From: Planctomycetota bacterium
GTDB taxonomy: Bacteria; Planctomycetota; Phycisphaerae; UBA1845
Direction of reading: 5' to 3'
Assembly: GCA_024278775.1 (NCBI GenBank)
Contig: JAJRSP010000066.1
Coordinates: 1-9,561, forward strand
Length of the DNA stretch: 9,561 nt
Made by a program: the position numbers and the translations under genes. Below the pieces are notes generated by a model. The model made no database searches. It saw only the letters and a list, made by a program, of their open reading frames with translations, and was not told the DNA's origin. Of this stretch, positions 1-5,617 are shown in pieces; within the stretch, counting starts at the first letter, position 1, and the number at the start of each line of letters is the position of its first letter.

Positions 1-335
1 ACACAGTCAGGCGGACGTCGCATGCAAGACTGCGTTCGCCACCCGTAGGGCATGCTATTGCATACCGAAACATCCGCCAATCGTTCGCCGGCCGAACCAT
101 TACGGACTCCGTTTTCGTCCCCCACCCTTTGCCTTGGGGCAATGAATGGGGCACCCAGGTGACGTTTTTATCATCGACTCCCCCGAGCCGCAGGGCTCAC
201 CCTGCGAGGTGTTTCGCATTCCGTGTGTCGCGCGGCACGGTTTCCCGCGTCGTACGAATCATGCCGCGCCTCGCACGAACTCTCGAAACCGCGCGGGCTG
301 AAGCCAGCTAGTCGTAGAACTTATGAAACGCGGCG
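1..335. other. Left-edge non-coding stretch with GC-rich inverted repeats
   Basis: I see no convincing gene here. The only ORF of any length (129-311, plus) is rich in Arg, Ser and Pro, has no ribosome binding site and resembles no family I know. The right part is structured. GCGCGGCA at 230-237 is perfectly complementary to TGCCGCGC at 262-269, the loop contains the palindrome TCGTACGA (250-257), and CGGTTTC at 238-244 can instead pair with GAAACCG at 285-291. The stretch lies downstream of the minus-strand small peptide gene, so the hairpins could end that transcript, although no T-tract follows. It may also be an untranslated region or promoter of a gene beyond the left edge. Confidence 0.4.
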
Positions 336-524
336 CTAGAACGTCACGAGATTGAGACTACCGAAAACGAGCCCCGTGATGAGTTCATTGACGATAGCGT
401 TGGTCAGCCCGGCCGCCAACTGGGTGAAATCGATGCCGCCACAGCCTCCGGCCTGCAGCAGTAGCCCCGCGGCAAAGACCGGATAGGCACGACGCATCAA
501 ACGATTCAATCGCACGGTTCTCAT
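336..524 (-). CDS. Small exported or lipoprotein-like peptide, 62 aa, unknown function
   Basis: The product is a 62-residue peptide of no family I can name. I chose the ATG at 524 because GGGGAG (540-535) sits 10 nt upstream; the longer reading frame to 572 begins with Gly/Pro-rich sequence and has no such site. Residues 1-12 are basic (several Arg), residues 13-27 are hydrophobic, and AGGC ends at Cys28, a weak lipobox because Ala rather than Leu is at -3. The mature part would be only about 35 residues, with a hydrophobic, low-charge helix-like tail (residues 36-62) ending in Phe. It follows the SH3-domain gene on the same strand with a 72-nt gap that contains a hairpin. I have a general impression that planctomycete genomes hold many such tiny exported cysteine-containing proteins. 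It could be a membrane-anchored peptide or a lipoprotein. The gene call is fairly safe because of the ribosome binding site and signal-like N-terminus; the function is unknown. Confidence 0.6.
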   Translation of the reverse strand: MRTVRLNRLMRRAYPVFAAGLLLQAGGCGGIDFTQLAAGLTNAIVNELITGLVFGSLNLVTF

Positions 525-534
525 CAGGTAGTCA

Positions 535-540
535 CTCCCC
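535..540 (-). promoter_or_regulatory. Ribosome binding site of the small peptide gene
   Basis: GGGGAG on the minus strand lies 10 nt before the ATG at 524. It decides the start of the 62-aa peptide against the upstream in-frame start at 572. Confidence 0.6.
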
Positions 541-561
541 GGGGGATTCGCCGTCCCCTTC

Positions 562-592
562 GGCCCGGACACAGCCTCGAAACGGTCGGGCC
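562..592 (-). terminator. Hairpin after the SH3-domain gene (terminator or attenuator)
   Basis: GGCCCG and CGGGCC form a perfect 6-bp stem (562-567 with 587-592). On the minus strand it extends by two more pairs if one C is bulged. It starts 4 nt past the TAG of the SH3-domain gene and ends about 40 nt before the small peptide start. No U-tract follows, so it may only partly terminate or may stabilise the upstream mRNA 3' end. Confidence 0.4.
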
Positions 593-596
593 ATCG

Positions 597-1988
597 CTAT
601 TTTCCGGCCACACCTTTTGCCATACCTTTTTCAGCAGCGGCACCGCGCTCGGTCGGAGTTTCGAGAAGAACAAGCTCCTGCGCCACAAGGATGGGTACCG
701 GATCAACGCCGCCCTGCTGCCACCGCTTGGCACTCGCACGAACACCCACATACTTCTCGATCATCGCCTCCGCATCAATGGGCGAATGGGCCGGTATCTC
801 TACATAGGCCACCGTCCGCTCGACCGGTGTCGACACGTCAATCAATCTCAAGCGCTCGGTCGGGGAGCCCTGGGGGTAGAGGGAACTACGCCGCAGCACA
901 CCCTCTGCGTCAATCCCACTCGGTGCCGACGGCGCGACCGTACGAATGCCCGCTCGCTCGGCCTGGTACGCGCGGCGTCGAGACGCCGCGGTAGCTTCCA
1001 GGCGACGCATCTTACGAACCGTGTCCACCAGGGCCAACATATCCGACAACTGCGTCGCACGGGCCTTGGCATATCGCTGAGCCATCTCGTCTTCGTCCTG
1101 GGCAGACAGCGCTTGATAGCGTTTCAGGAAAGGCCGAAGCTGACGTTCCAGAACCGGCTTGGCAAGCTCCGCATTCACTCCGGCATCGATTCTCGCAAGC
1201 TCCTCCACTTGCTCGGTCCGTTCCAACTGGGCCAGCGACCCCGAAAACGCCGGGGGGACGGTTGTTCCGGAGTTCTCCGTAGCCCGAGACGCAGATGGTC
1301 GGGTCGCCGAAAGCTTGGTCGATGGCACTCCAGCGTTGGCACCCGGTGCCGACGCGTGGTCGTCCGAAGGACCAGCCACCCGGCTCGCGCCGCCGGACCA
1401 AGACGCCTTCGTGCCACTTCCCGTCGTGCCAGCCGTTCCGGTGCCGGCCGCCCTGGTATCCGCCTCCAGCTTTCGCAGCTCATCCGGCACACGTTGTACA
1501 TAGGCCCGGTTAATCCAAAGCGTGGCGTTGGCCGGTGGAACAATACGCAAGAATCCGTCGGCGTTTTTGCCGAGAATCGTCACCTCGCTCCCCTTGCCGA
1601 GCAACGTCTGAACGGTGTACTTGTTCTTGTTAAGCAGCGACCCGGTACGGACGCGGACATTCGTACCATTCACAACACCGTGCTTGCCATCGGCCGAGTC
1701 CACATAGTCGCCGGAAATCAAACTGAACGCTTCAGCCGGTGGCACAATCTCATACCACTCGCCGCGTTCCGCGAGAACCTGGACCCGTCGTCCGGCCTCG
1801 AGCTTGCACACGGTGTAATGGTTGAGGCTGTCGCCACTTCTCACGTACACGTCGTCCGCCGTCGCCTCGCCTTCGAAAAGAATTGGCCGACCATCCGACT
1901 GCGCAAGAGCAGCACGCTGACCGCCCCACCCACACGCCACGGCAGCTACGACTAACCAAACGACCCGATCTCTCAATGTTGCGGACAT
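597..1988 (-). CDS. Secreted protein with two bacterial SH3 domains, 463 aa
   Basis: An exported protein, probably periplasmic or cell-wall associated. Residues 1-30 form a signal peptide (hydrophobic 10-20, likely cleavage after ALA at residue 29). Two bacterial SH3-like repeats follow, at about 40-97 and 104-166. Each has the pattern V(Y/R)VR(S/T)GS, then YTV, a Lys/Gly turn, a hydrophobic V-x-(I/V)L strand, and an IVPP segment; the second ends WINRAYVQRV. Such domains usually bind peptidoglycan or peptides. Residues 180-250 are a low-complexity Gly/Ala/Ser/Thr/Pro linker. Residues 250-345 are charged and probably helical or coiled coil. Residues 362-443 form a compact beta-rich tail with RLIDVSTPVERTVAYVEIP and a KYVGVR motif, possibly a third small barrel. 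The start at 1988 is supported by AAGGA at 2002-1998, 9 nt upstream. The substrate and partner are unknown. The small exported peptide lies downstream on the same strand. Confidence 0.85.
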   Translation of the reverse strand: MSATLRDRVVWLVVAAVACGWGGQRAALAQSDGRPILFEGEATADDVYVRSGDSLNHYTVCKLEAGRRVQVLAERGEWYEIVPPAEAFSLISGDYVDSADGKHGVVNGTNVRVRTGSLLNKNKYTVQTLLGKGSEVTILGKNADGFLRIVPPANATLWINRAYVQRVPDELRKLEADTRAAGTGTAGTTGSGTKASWSGGASRVAGPSDDHASAPGANAGVPSTKLSATRPSASRATENSGTTVPPAFSGSLAQLERTEQVEELARIDAGVNAELAKPVLERQLRPFLKRYQALSAQDEDEMAQRYAKARATQLSDMLALVDTVRKMRRLEATAASRRRAYQAERAGIRTVAPSAPSGIDAEGVLRRSSLYPQGSPTERLRLIDVSTPVERTVAYVEIPAHSPIDAEAMIEKYVGVRASAKRWQQGGVDPVPILVAQELVLLETPTERGAAAEKGMAKGVAGK

Positions 1989-2060
1989 GTTGCGACGTCC
2001 TTATGGCTGAAAACCCTGCTCGCCCAGTGGTGAAAACGACACCCACGCCAACGCCAGAGT

Positions 2061-2088
2061 ACCCGGTCAACGCCACCCGGTCAACGCC
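2061..2088. repeat. Perfect 14-bp tandem direct repeat
   Basis: ACCCGGTCAACGCC occurs at 2061-2074 and again at 2075-2088 with no gap. The sub-word CAACGCC also occurs at 2049-2055, giving a third partial copy 19 bp before the first. On the minus strand each unit reads GGCGTTGACCGGGT, which includes a TTGACC word like a -35 box. The position between divergent promoters would suit an operator for a regulator that binds direct half-sites, but it may also be a slipped-strand duplication without function. Confidence 0.85.
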
Positions 2089-2127
2089 AAATCACAACCG
2101 AGCCTCGTACGCGCACCGCCGATCACC

Positions 2128-2136
2128 TGATAGACT
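2128..2136 (+). promoter_or_regulatory. Candidate extended -10 element abutting pabB
   Basis: TGATAGACT reads as an extended -10 (TG, one base, then TAGACT, four of six matches to TATAAT). I see no good -35 box at the usual distance. The element touches the first pabB ATG (2137), so transcription would begin near 2143, just before the second in-frame ATG at 2146. If real, it implies a nearly leaderless message starting at 2146. Confidence 0.3.
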
Positions 2137-3573
2137 ATGGCGGTCATGCGGTCCACGAACCAACACCAGGTAGAAGCCACCGTCACCAAGCTGAGGGTAT
2201 CTACGTCACCCGAACAAGCGGCTGTGATTTTCGGAAAAAACACAGACTGCTGCATTCTTGAAAGCTCTCAACAAGACGGAACTTACGCACGATATTCGAT
2301 TTTCGCATTCGATCCCGTCGAAACCATCTCCATCCCCTTTGACCCATCGCGTGACGCGATCGCAGAGCTAGTGCAACGGGTGAGGCCATCAAAACCGGTT
2401 TCCGGCGGCAATCACCCTCTCCCCTTCGCGGGCGGCTGGATTGGCTATCTCGGCTACGAATCCGGACTGGCTACAGAGCATATTTCACCTTCGACGGCCT
2501 GGCCGGGCGAGCTGCCCATCATCCGTATGGGTCTCTTTGATTGTGCGGCCGTTTACGACCACGATCACGCACAGTGGTTTGCCGTCTGTGCTGATCTCTC
2601 CCATCGGGGCCATACGCGATGCACAACTGCCGGTGTCGAGAAACTCGGAAGGATGCTCGACGCGGCTTCCCACGTTCATGATGTCGCGCCAGCCACGGCA
2701 CCGGCATGTGAGCCTGCCGCCGAAATCACTCCCGAGGATTACCTGCAGCGGGTCCAGCGCATCCAACGGTACATCGAGGCCGGTGATGTCTATCAGGTGA
2801 ACCTGACCCAGCGATGGTCGGTCGCGACCCGGGAAAACGCGCTCGATATCTACCTGCGTCTCCGGCGCGAAAGCCCGTCTCCTCATGCGGCGCTTCTTCG
2901 ATTCGATCGGTACGCTGTCATCTCAGCATCCCCGGAATTGTTCCTGCGATCAGAGGGGAACCACGTCATCACACGCCCCATCAAAGGCACGAGACCACGT
3001 GTTGGCCGTTCCGCTCCCGATCGTGCGGCCATGCGGGAGCTGGCTTGCAGTGAAAAGGACCGGGCCGAGTTGAACATGATTATCGATCTCCTTCGTAACG
3101 ACTTGGGCAAGGTGTGCCTCCCCGGTAGCGTTCGCGTGACCGATGCCAACGCTATCGAAACTCACCCCACGGTGTATCACCGCGTCGCCACGATCGAGGG
3201 GCGGCTTACCGCCAGCCACACGTGGCACGATCTCCTCCGCGCGGCGTTTCCCGGAGGGTCCATCACGGGGGCACCAAAAATTCGCGCCATGCAGATTATC
3301 GACGAACTTGAAGACGTAGCCCGCACGGCTTACTGTGGTGCCATCGGATGGATCGGACTGGACGGCTCCATGACATGGAACGTCGCCATCCGAACGATCG
3401 TGCAGAGCGGCGGGCACGCGCATGTCCACGCCGGTGGTGCCATCGTGGCCGACAGCGTACCCGAAGACGAGTACGATGAGACATTAACGAAGGCGGCCGC
3501 GATGTTCCGATCGCTGGGATGTCGAGCACCGTCCCCCATGGGACACGCCACTAAGGAGCCAACATTCACGTGA
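2137..3573 (+). CDS. pabB: Aminodeoxychorismate synthase component I (PabB)
   Basis: The chorismate-binding subunit that aminates chorismate to 4-amino-4-deoxychorismate, using ammonia from a PabA partner, in the p-aminobenzoate branch of folate synthesis in the cytoplasm. The N-terminal half shows the TrpE/PabB pattern (CILESS 39-44, RYSIFAFDP 52-60, GGWIGYLGYE 99-108). The C-terminal chorismate-binding domain has AGDVYQVNLTQR (215-226), SASPELF (263-269), PIKGTRPR (281-288), DLLRNDLGKV (317-326), PGGSITGAPK (372-381) and HAGGAIVADS (431-440). Lys283 in PIKGT is the family mark that separates PabB from anthranilate synthase TrpE, which normally has Ala there. The length of 478 aa is usual, and there is no fused amidotransferase or PabC domain. 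No Shine-Dalgarno precedes 2137; the ATG at 2146 is an equally possible start. The stop overlaps the GTG of pabC. No pabA is in the window. Confidence 0.95.
   Translation: MAVMRSTNQHQVEATVTKLRVSTSPEQAAVIFGKNTDCCILESSQQDGTYARYSIFAFDPVETISIPFDPSRDAIAELVQRVRPSKPVSGGNHPLPFAGGWIGYLGYESGLATEHISPSTAWPGELPIIRMGLFDCAAVYDHDHAQWFAVCADLSHRGHTRCTTAGVEKLGRMLDAASHVHDVAPATAPACEPAAEITPEDYLQRVQRIQRYIEAGDVYQVNLTQRWSVATRENALDIYLRLRRESPSPHAALLRFDRYAVISASPELFLRSEGNHVITRPIKGTRPRVGRSAPDRAAMRELACSEKDRAELNMIIDLLRNDLGKVCLPGSVRVTDANAIETHPTVYHRVATIEGRLTASHTWHDLLRAAFPGGSITGAPKIRAMQIIDELEDVARTAYCGAIGWIGLDGSMTWNVAIRTIVQSGGHAHVHAGGAIVADSVPEDEYDETLTKAAAMFRSLGCRAPSPMGHATKEPTFT
3553..3558 (+). promoter_or_regulatory. Ribosome binding site of pabC inside pabB
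   Basis: AAGGAG, a strong Shine-Dalgarno sequence, lies within the last codons of pabB and ends 11 nt before the GTG at 3570. It supports the GTG start and translational coupling. Confidence 0.7.
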
Positions 3574-4442
3574 ACCCCGTCGTGTATCTAAACGGTGAGT
3601 ACGTCCCGCAGGACGAAGCCCGGATCAGCGTCTTTGACGGGGGTTGGCTGCACGGAGCCGGCCTGTTCGAGACGATGCGTGCCGAGCAGGGGAAGGTGTT
3701 TCGGCTCAGCGCTCACCTCGATCGAATGCGAAACTCAGCCGCCAGCATCTTACGACCCATCGAGCGTGCCGATCTTCCCGAGGACGCGGTTTTTTCGGAA
3801 TTGCTTGATCGCAACGGACTCACGCGGGCACGTCTTCGACTCACCGTGACGGCCGGCTCCATGCTGCCCCAAGAAGATACGGACGAAGATGCCCCACCAC
3901 CACTCACTACGGCGCTTAGTGCGGCCCCGCTCAACGGGTACTCCGATGCGATCTATCGTGACGGCATTACCGTGGCCATCTGCGACTACCGCCAAGCCCG
4001 GAGTGACCCGCTGGCCGGGCATAAGACGATATCTTTTTTCTCGCGATTGATGGGACTTCGTGATGCGCAGCGGGCCAATTGCCTGGAGGCGATCTGGTTC
4101 AACGTCCACAACCAACTCGCGGAGGGATCCATCAGCAATGTCTTTCTCGTCAAGGACGGTGCCTTGAAGACGCCGCCGCTCGACACCCCCGTGCTGCCGG
4201 GCATCGCCCGCGCCGCAATTCTTGAGCTGGCACGACAGTCCGACATGGACATCGCCGAAACCGCCCTGACACTCGACGACCTGCTTTCAGCGGACGAGGT
4301 GTTTCTCACGAATGTCATTATGCAGATCGTACCGGTGGTACGCATCGAGAAGCACGACGTCGGCCACAGCCGTGTCGGCCCGATCACCAAGCGGCTTCGC
4401 GAAGACTTTGTCAACTTCGTACGCAAGGAATGTCAGGCATGA
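3570..4442 (+). CDS. pabC: Class IV aminotransferase-fold lyase, likely aminodeoxychorismate lyase (PabC)
   Basis: A PLP enzyme of fold type IV. Next to pabB it most likely removes pyruvate from 4-amino-4-deoxychorismate to give p-aminobenzoate. Visible family features are the N-terminal YLNGEYVP with a Gly/Leu-rich LHGAGLFETMR (28-37), HLDRM (49-53), the PLP lysine in LAGHKTISF (Lys152), the PLP-nitrogen glutamate region AEGSISNVFL (184-193, Glu185), PVLPGIAR (207-214) and ADEVFLTN (241-248) followed by the PVV segment. The 290-aa length fits the family. Branched-chain and D-amino-acid aminotransferases share this fold and can act as or be mislabelled as PabC, so the call rests partly on the neighbour. 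The GTG start overlaps the pabB TGA as GTGA and has AAGGAG upstream. The stop overlaps the NIF3 gene as ATGA. Confidence 0.85.
   Translation: MNPVVYLNGEYVPQDEARISVFDGGWLHGAGLFETMRAEQGKVFRLSAHLDRMRNSAASILRPIERADLPEDAVFSELLDRNGLTRARLRLTVTAGSMLPQEDTDEDAPPPLTTALSAAPLNGYSDAIYRDGITVAICDYRQARSDPLAGHKTISFFSRLMGLRDAQRANCLEAIWFNVHNQLAEGSISNVFLVKDGALKTPPLDTPVLPGIARAAILELARQSDMDIAETALTLDDLLSADEVFLTNVIMQIVPVVRIEKHDVGHSRVGPITKRLREDFVNFVRKECQA
4425..4429 (+). promoter_or_regulatory. Ribosome binding site that selects the NIF3 start
   Basis: AAGGA ends 9 nt before the ATG at 4439, an ideal distance. It directly abuts the alternative ATG at 4430, which is too close for use. This is why the start at 4439 is preferred. 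Confidence 0.65.
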
Positions 4443-5575
4443 GTCGCTGCGTACAAACTGCCGCCGCTTCGACCGTCGCTGAGTTCTGCCGGGCGATGGA
4501 GGTGATCGCGCCGACGGCATTGGCACAACACTGGGACAACGTCGGTCTGCTGGCCGGTGATCCCGCCGACACGATTACCAAAGCGCTGCTCTGTATCGAC
4601 CTGACTCCCGAAGTGGTCGACGATGCGATCACGCAGCACGCCCATATCGTCATGGCCTATCATCCGCCGATCTTCAAGCCGATCGCCACGATCCGCGCGG
4701 ATAGTCACGATACCGACGCGGCTCTCTTTCGCTGTATTCGCCACGGGATCGCGATCTATTCCACGCATACCGCACTCGACGCGGCGGATGGCGGCACCAA
4801 CGATGTAATCGCCGGGCTCTGCGGGATCGAAGTCACCACGCCGCTGGAGTACGTCGATCGCCCCGGATCACGGGAGTCCAAAGTGGTCACATTCGTTTCC
4901 GAGAAGGATGTCGAAGCGGTCGCGGACGCCATGTTTGCGGCCGGCGCCGGTCGCATCGGCGACTACACCCGGTGTAGCTATCGCGTCGACGGCCAGGGCA
5001 CGTTTTTCGGCGGCGAAACCACCAACCCCACGCTGGGTGAACGCGGACGCATGGAGTTCATCGACGAAGTCCGTATCGAGACGGTCGTGCCGAACGCCAC
5101 GTTGCCCGATGTCATCACCGCACTCGTCAGCGCACATCCGTATGACGAGCCGGCCTATGACATCTACCCGCTATCGCCGCCCCCGATTCGCGGCATCGGC
5201 CGGGTCGGCCGCTTGCCCCAACCGATTACGCTGAAAAAGCTCGCCCAACGACTGAAACGAAAAACCCGTGCGGCAAGCGTCCAAGTCGTCGGCGACACGG
5301 AGGGAGAAGTGTTCCGCGCCGTGATCGTGGTCGGTGCGGCCGGGAGCCTACCGTTTAAGAGTGGTGTCGGCGCGGGCGACGTTATCATCACAGGAGAAAT
5401 CCGCCACCACGACGCCCTCACCATTCGCCGCCACGGATGCAGCGCGATCGCGCTGGGTCATTGGGCGAGCGAGCAACCAACGCTTTCGGTTCTTGCAGAC
5501 CGGCTATCGACAGCGCTGACAGGTATTGCGGTGTCAGTCAGCCGGGCCGACTCAGATCCGTTCGGCCCGGCGTAG
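4439..5575 (+). CDS. NIF3-family dinuclear-metal protein with central PII-like insert
   Basis: A 378-aa member of the NIF3/YbgI family: toroidal hexamers with a two-metal site, biochemical role still unsettled; database labels often read 'GTP cyclohydrolase 1 type 2'. Numbering from the ATG at 4439: HWDNVGLL (31-38), AYHPPIFKP (73-81, ligand His75), STHTALDAADGGTND (108-122, ligand Asp114), and the C-terminal GEIRHHDAL (319-327) and GHWASEQ (340-346, ligands His341 and Glu345). All expected metal-ligand positions are present except that the first His of the common bacterial HH pair is Tyr (Tyr74), as in eukaryotic NIF3L1. Residues about 145-245 form the inserted PII/CutA-like domain, ending with the hallmark HPYDEPAYDIYPL (233-245), so this is the long form rather than the short YbgI form. 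The start at 4439 gives an ATGA overlap with pabC. The final codons form half of a strong hairpin. Confidence 0.92.
   Translation: MSRCVQTAAASTVAEFCRAMEVIAPTALAQHWDNVGLLAGDPADTITKALLCIDLTPEVVDDAITQHAHIVMAYHPPIFKPIATIRADSHDTDAALFRCIRHGIAIYSTHTALDAADGGTNDVIAGLCGIEVTTPLEYVDRPGSRESKVVTFVSEKDVEAVADAMFAAGAGRIGDYTRCSYRVDGQGTFFGGETTNPTLGERGRMEFIDEVRIETVVPNATLPDVITALVSAHPYDEPAYDIYPLSPPPIRGIGRVGRLPQPITLKKLAQRLKRKTRAASVQVVGDTEGEVFRAVIVVGAAGSLPFKSGVGAGDVIITGEIRHHDALTIRRHGCSAIALGHWASEQPTLSVLADRLSTALTGIAVSVSRADSDPFGPA
5541..5571. terminator. 10-bp perfect hairpin spanning the NIF3 stop region
   Basis: GCCGGGCCGA (5541-5550) is the exact reverse complement of TCGGCCCGGC (5562-5571), with an 11-nt loop. The stem lies in the last codons of the NIF3 gene and ends at its final Ala codon. 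No T-tract follows. It could stop or stabilise transcripts from either of the convergent operons. Confidence 0.5.
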
Positions 5576-5580
5576 ACCAA

Positions 5581-5601
5581 CGGCCACATGGAAAGTGGCC
5601 G
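5581..5601. terminator. Second hairpin in the convergent gap
   Basis: CGGCCAC (5581-5587) pairs with GTGGCCG (5595-5601) around a 7-nt loop, in the 42-nt gap between the NIF3 stop and the kinase stop. Placed 9 nt after the previous hairpin, it gives a tandem bidirectional terminator-like arrangement without U-tracts. Confidence 0.5.
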
Positions 5602-5617
5602 GCCAACCCGACGTGCG

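Larger units (their letters stand above)
1989..2136. promoter_or_regulatory. Divergent intergenic region between the SH3-domain gene and pabB
   Basis: This 148-bp region must carry the start signals for both divergent genes. It contains the ribosome binding site of the SH3-domain gene (AAGGA, 2002-1998), a perfect tandem repeat (2061-2088) and an extended -10-like element directly before pabB (2128-2136). I found no clean -35/-10 pair for the minus-strand gene. Confidence 0.5.

Noticed and set aside
240..300. tRNA-like look of the GGTTTCGAG segment on the minus strand
   Set aside because: No acceptor stem, D-arm or anticodon arm can be placed around it; the resemblance is limited to one short word.
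129..311. 60-aa plus-strand ORF in the left-edge region
   Set aside because: Composition is Arg/Ser/Pro-rich, there is no ribosome site, and no similarity is recognisable. It also covers the inverted repeats.
786..1955. 389-aa plus-strand ORF opposite the SH3-domain gene
   Set aside because: It is Arg/His/Leu-rich with no recognisable domain and no ribosome site, and lies fully antisense to a gene with a signal peptide and clear SH3 repeats. It looks like a high-GC shadow frame.
4430..4438. ATG at 4430 as the NIF3 start
   Set aside because: The AAGGA ribosome site directly touches this ATG, leaving no spacing. The ATG at 4439 has a 9-nt gap and the usual ATGA overlap.
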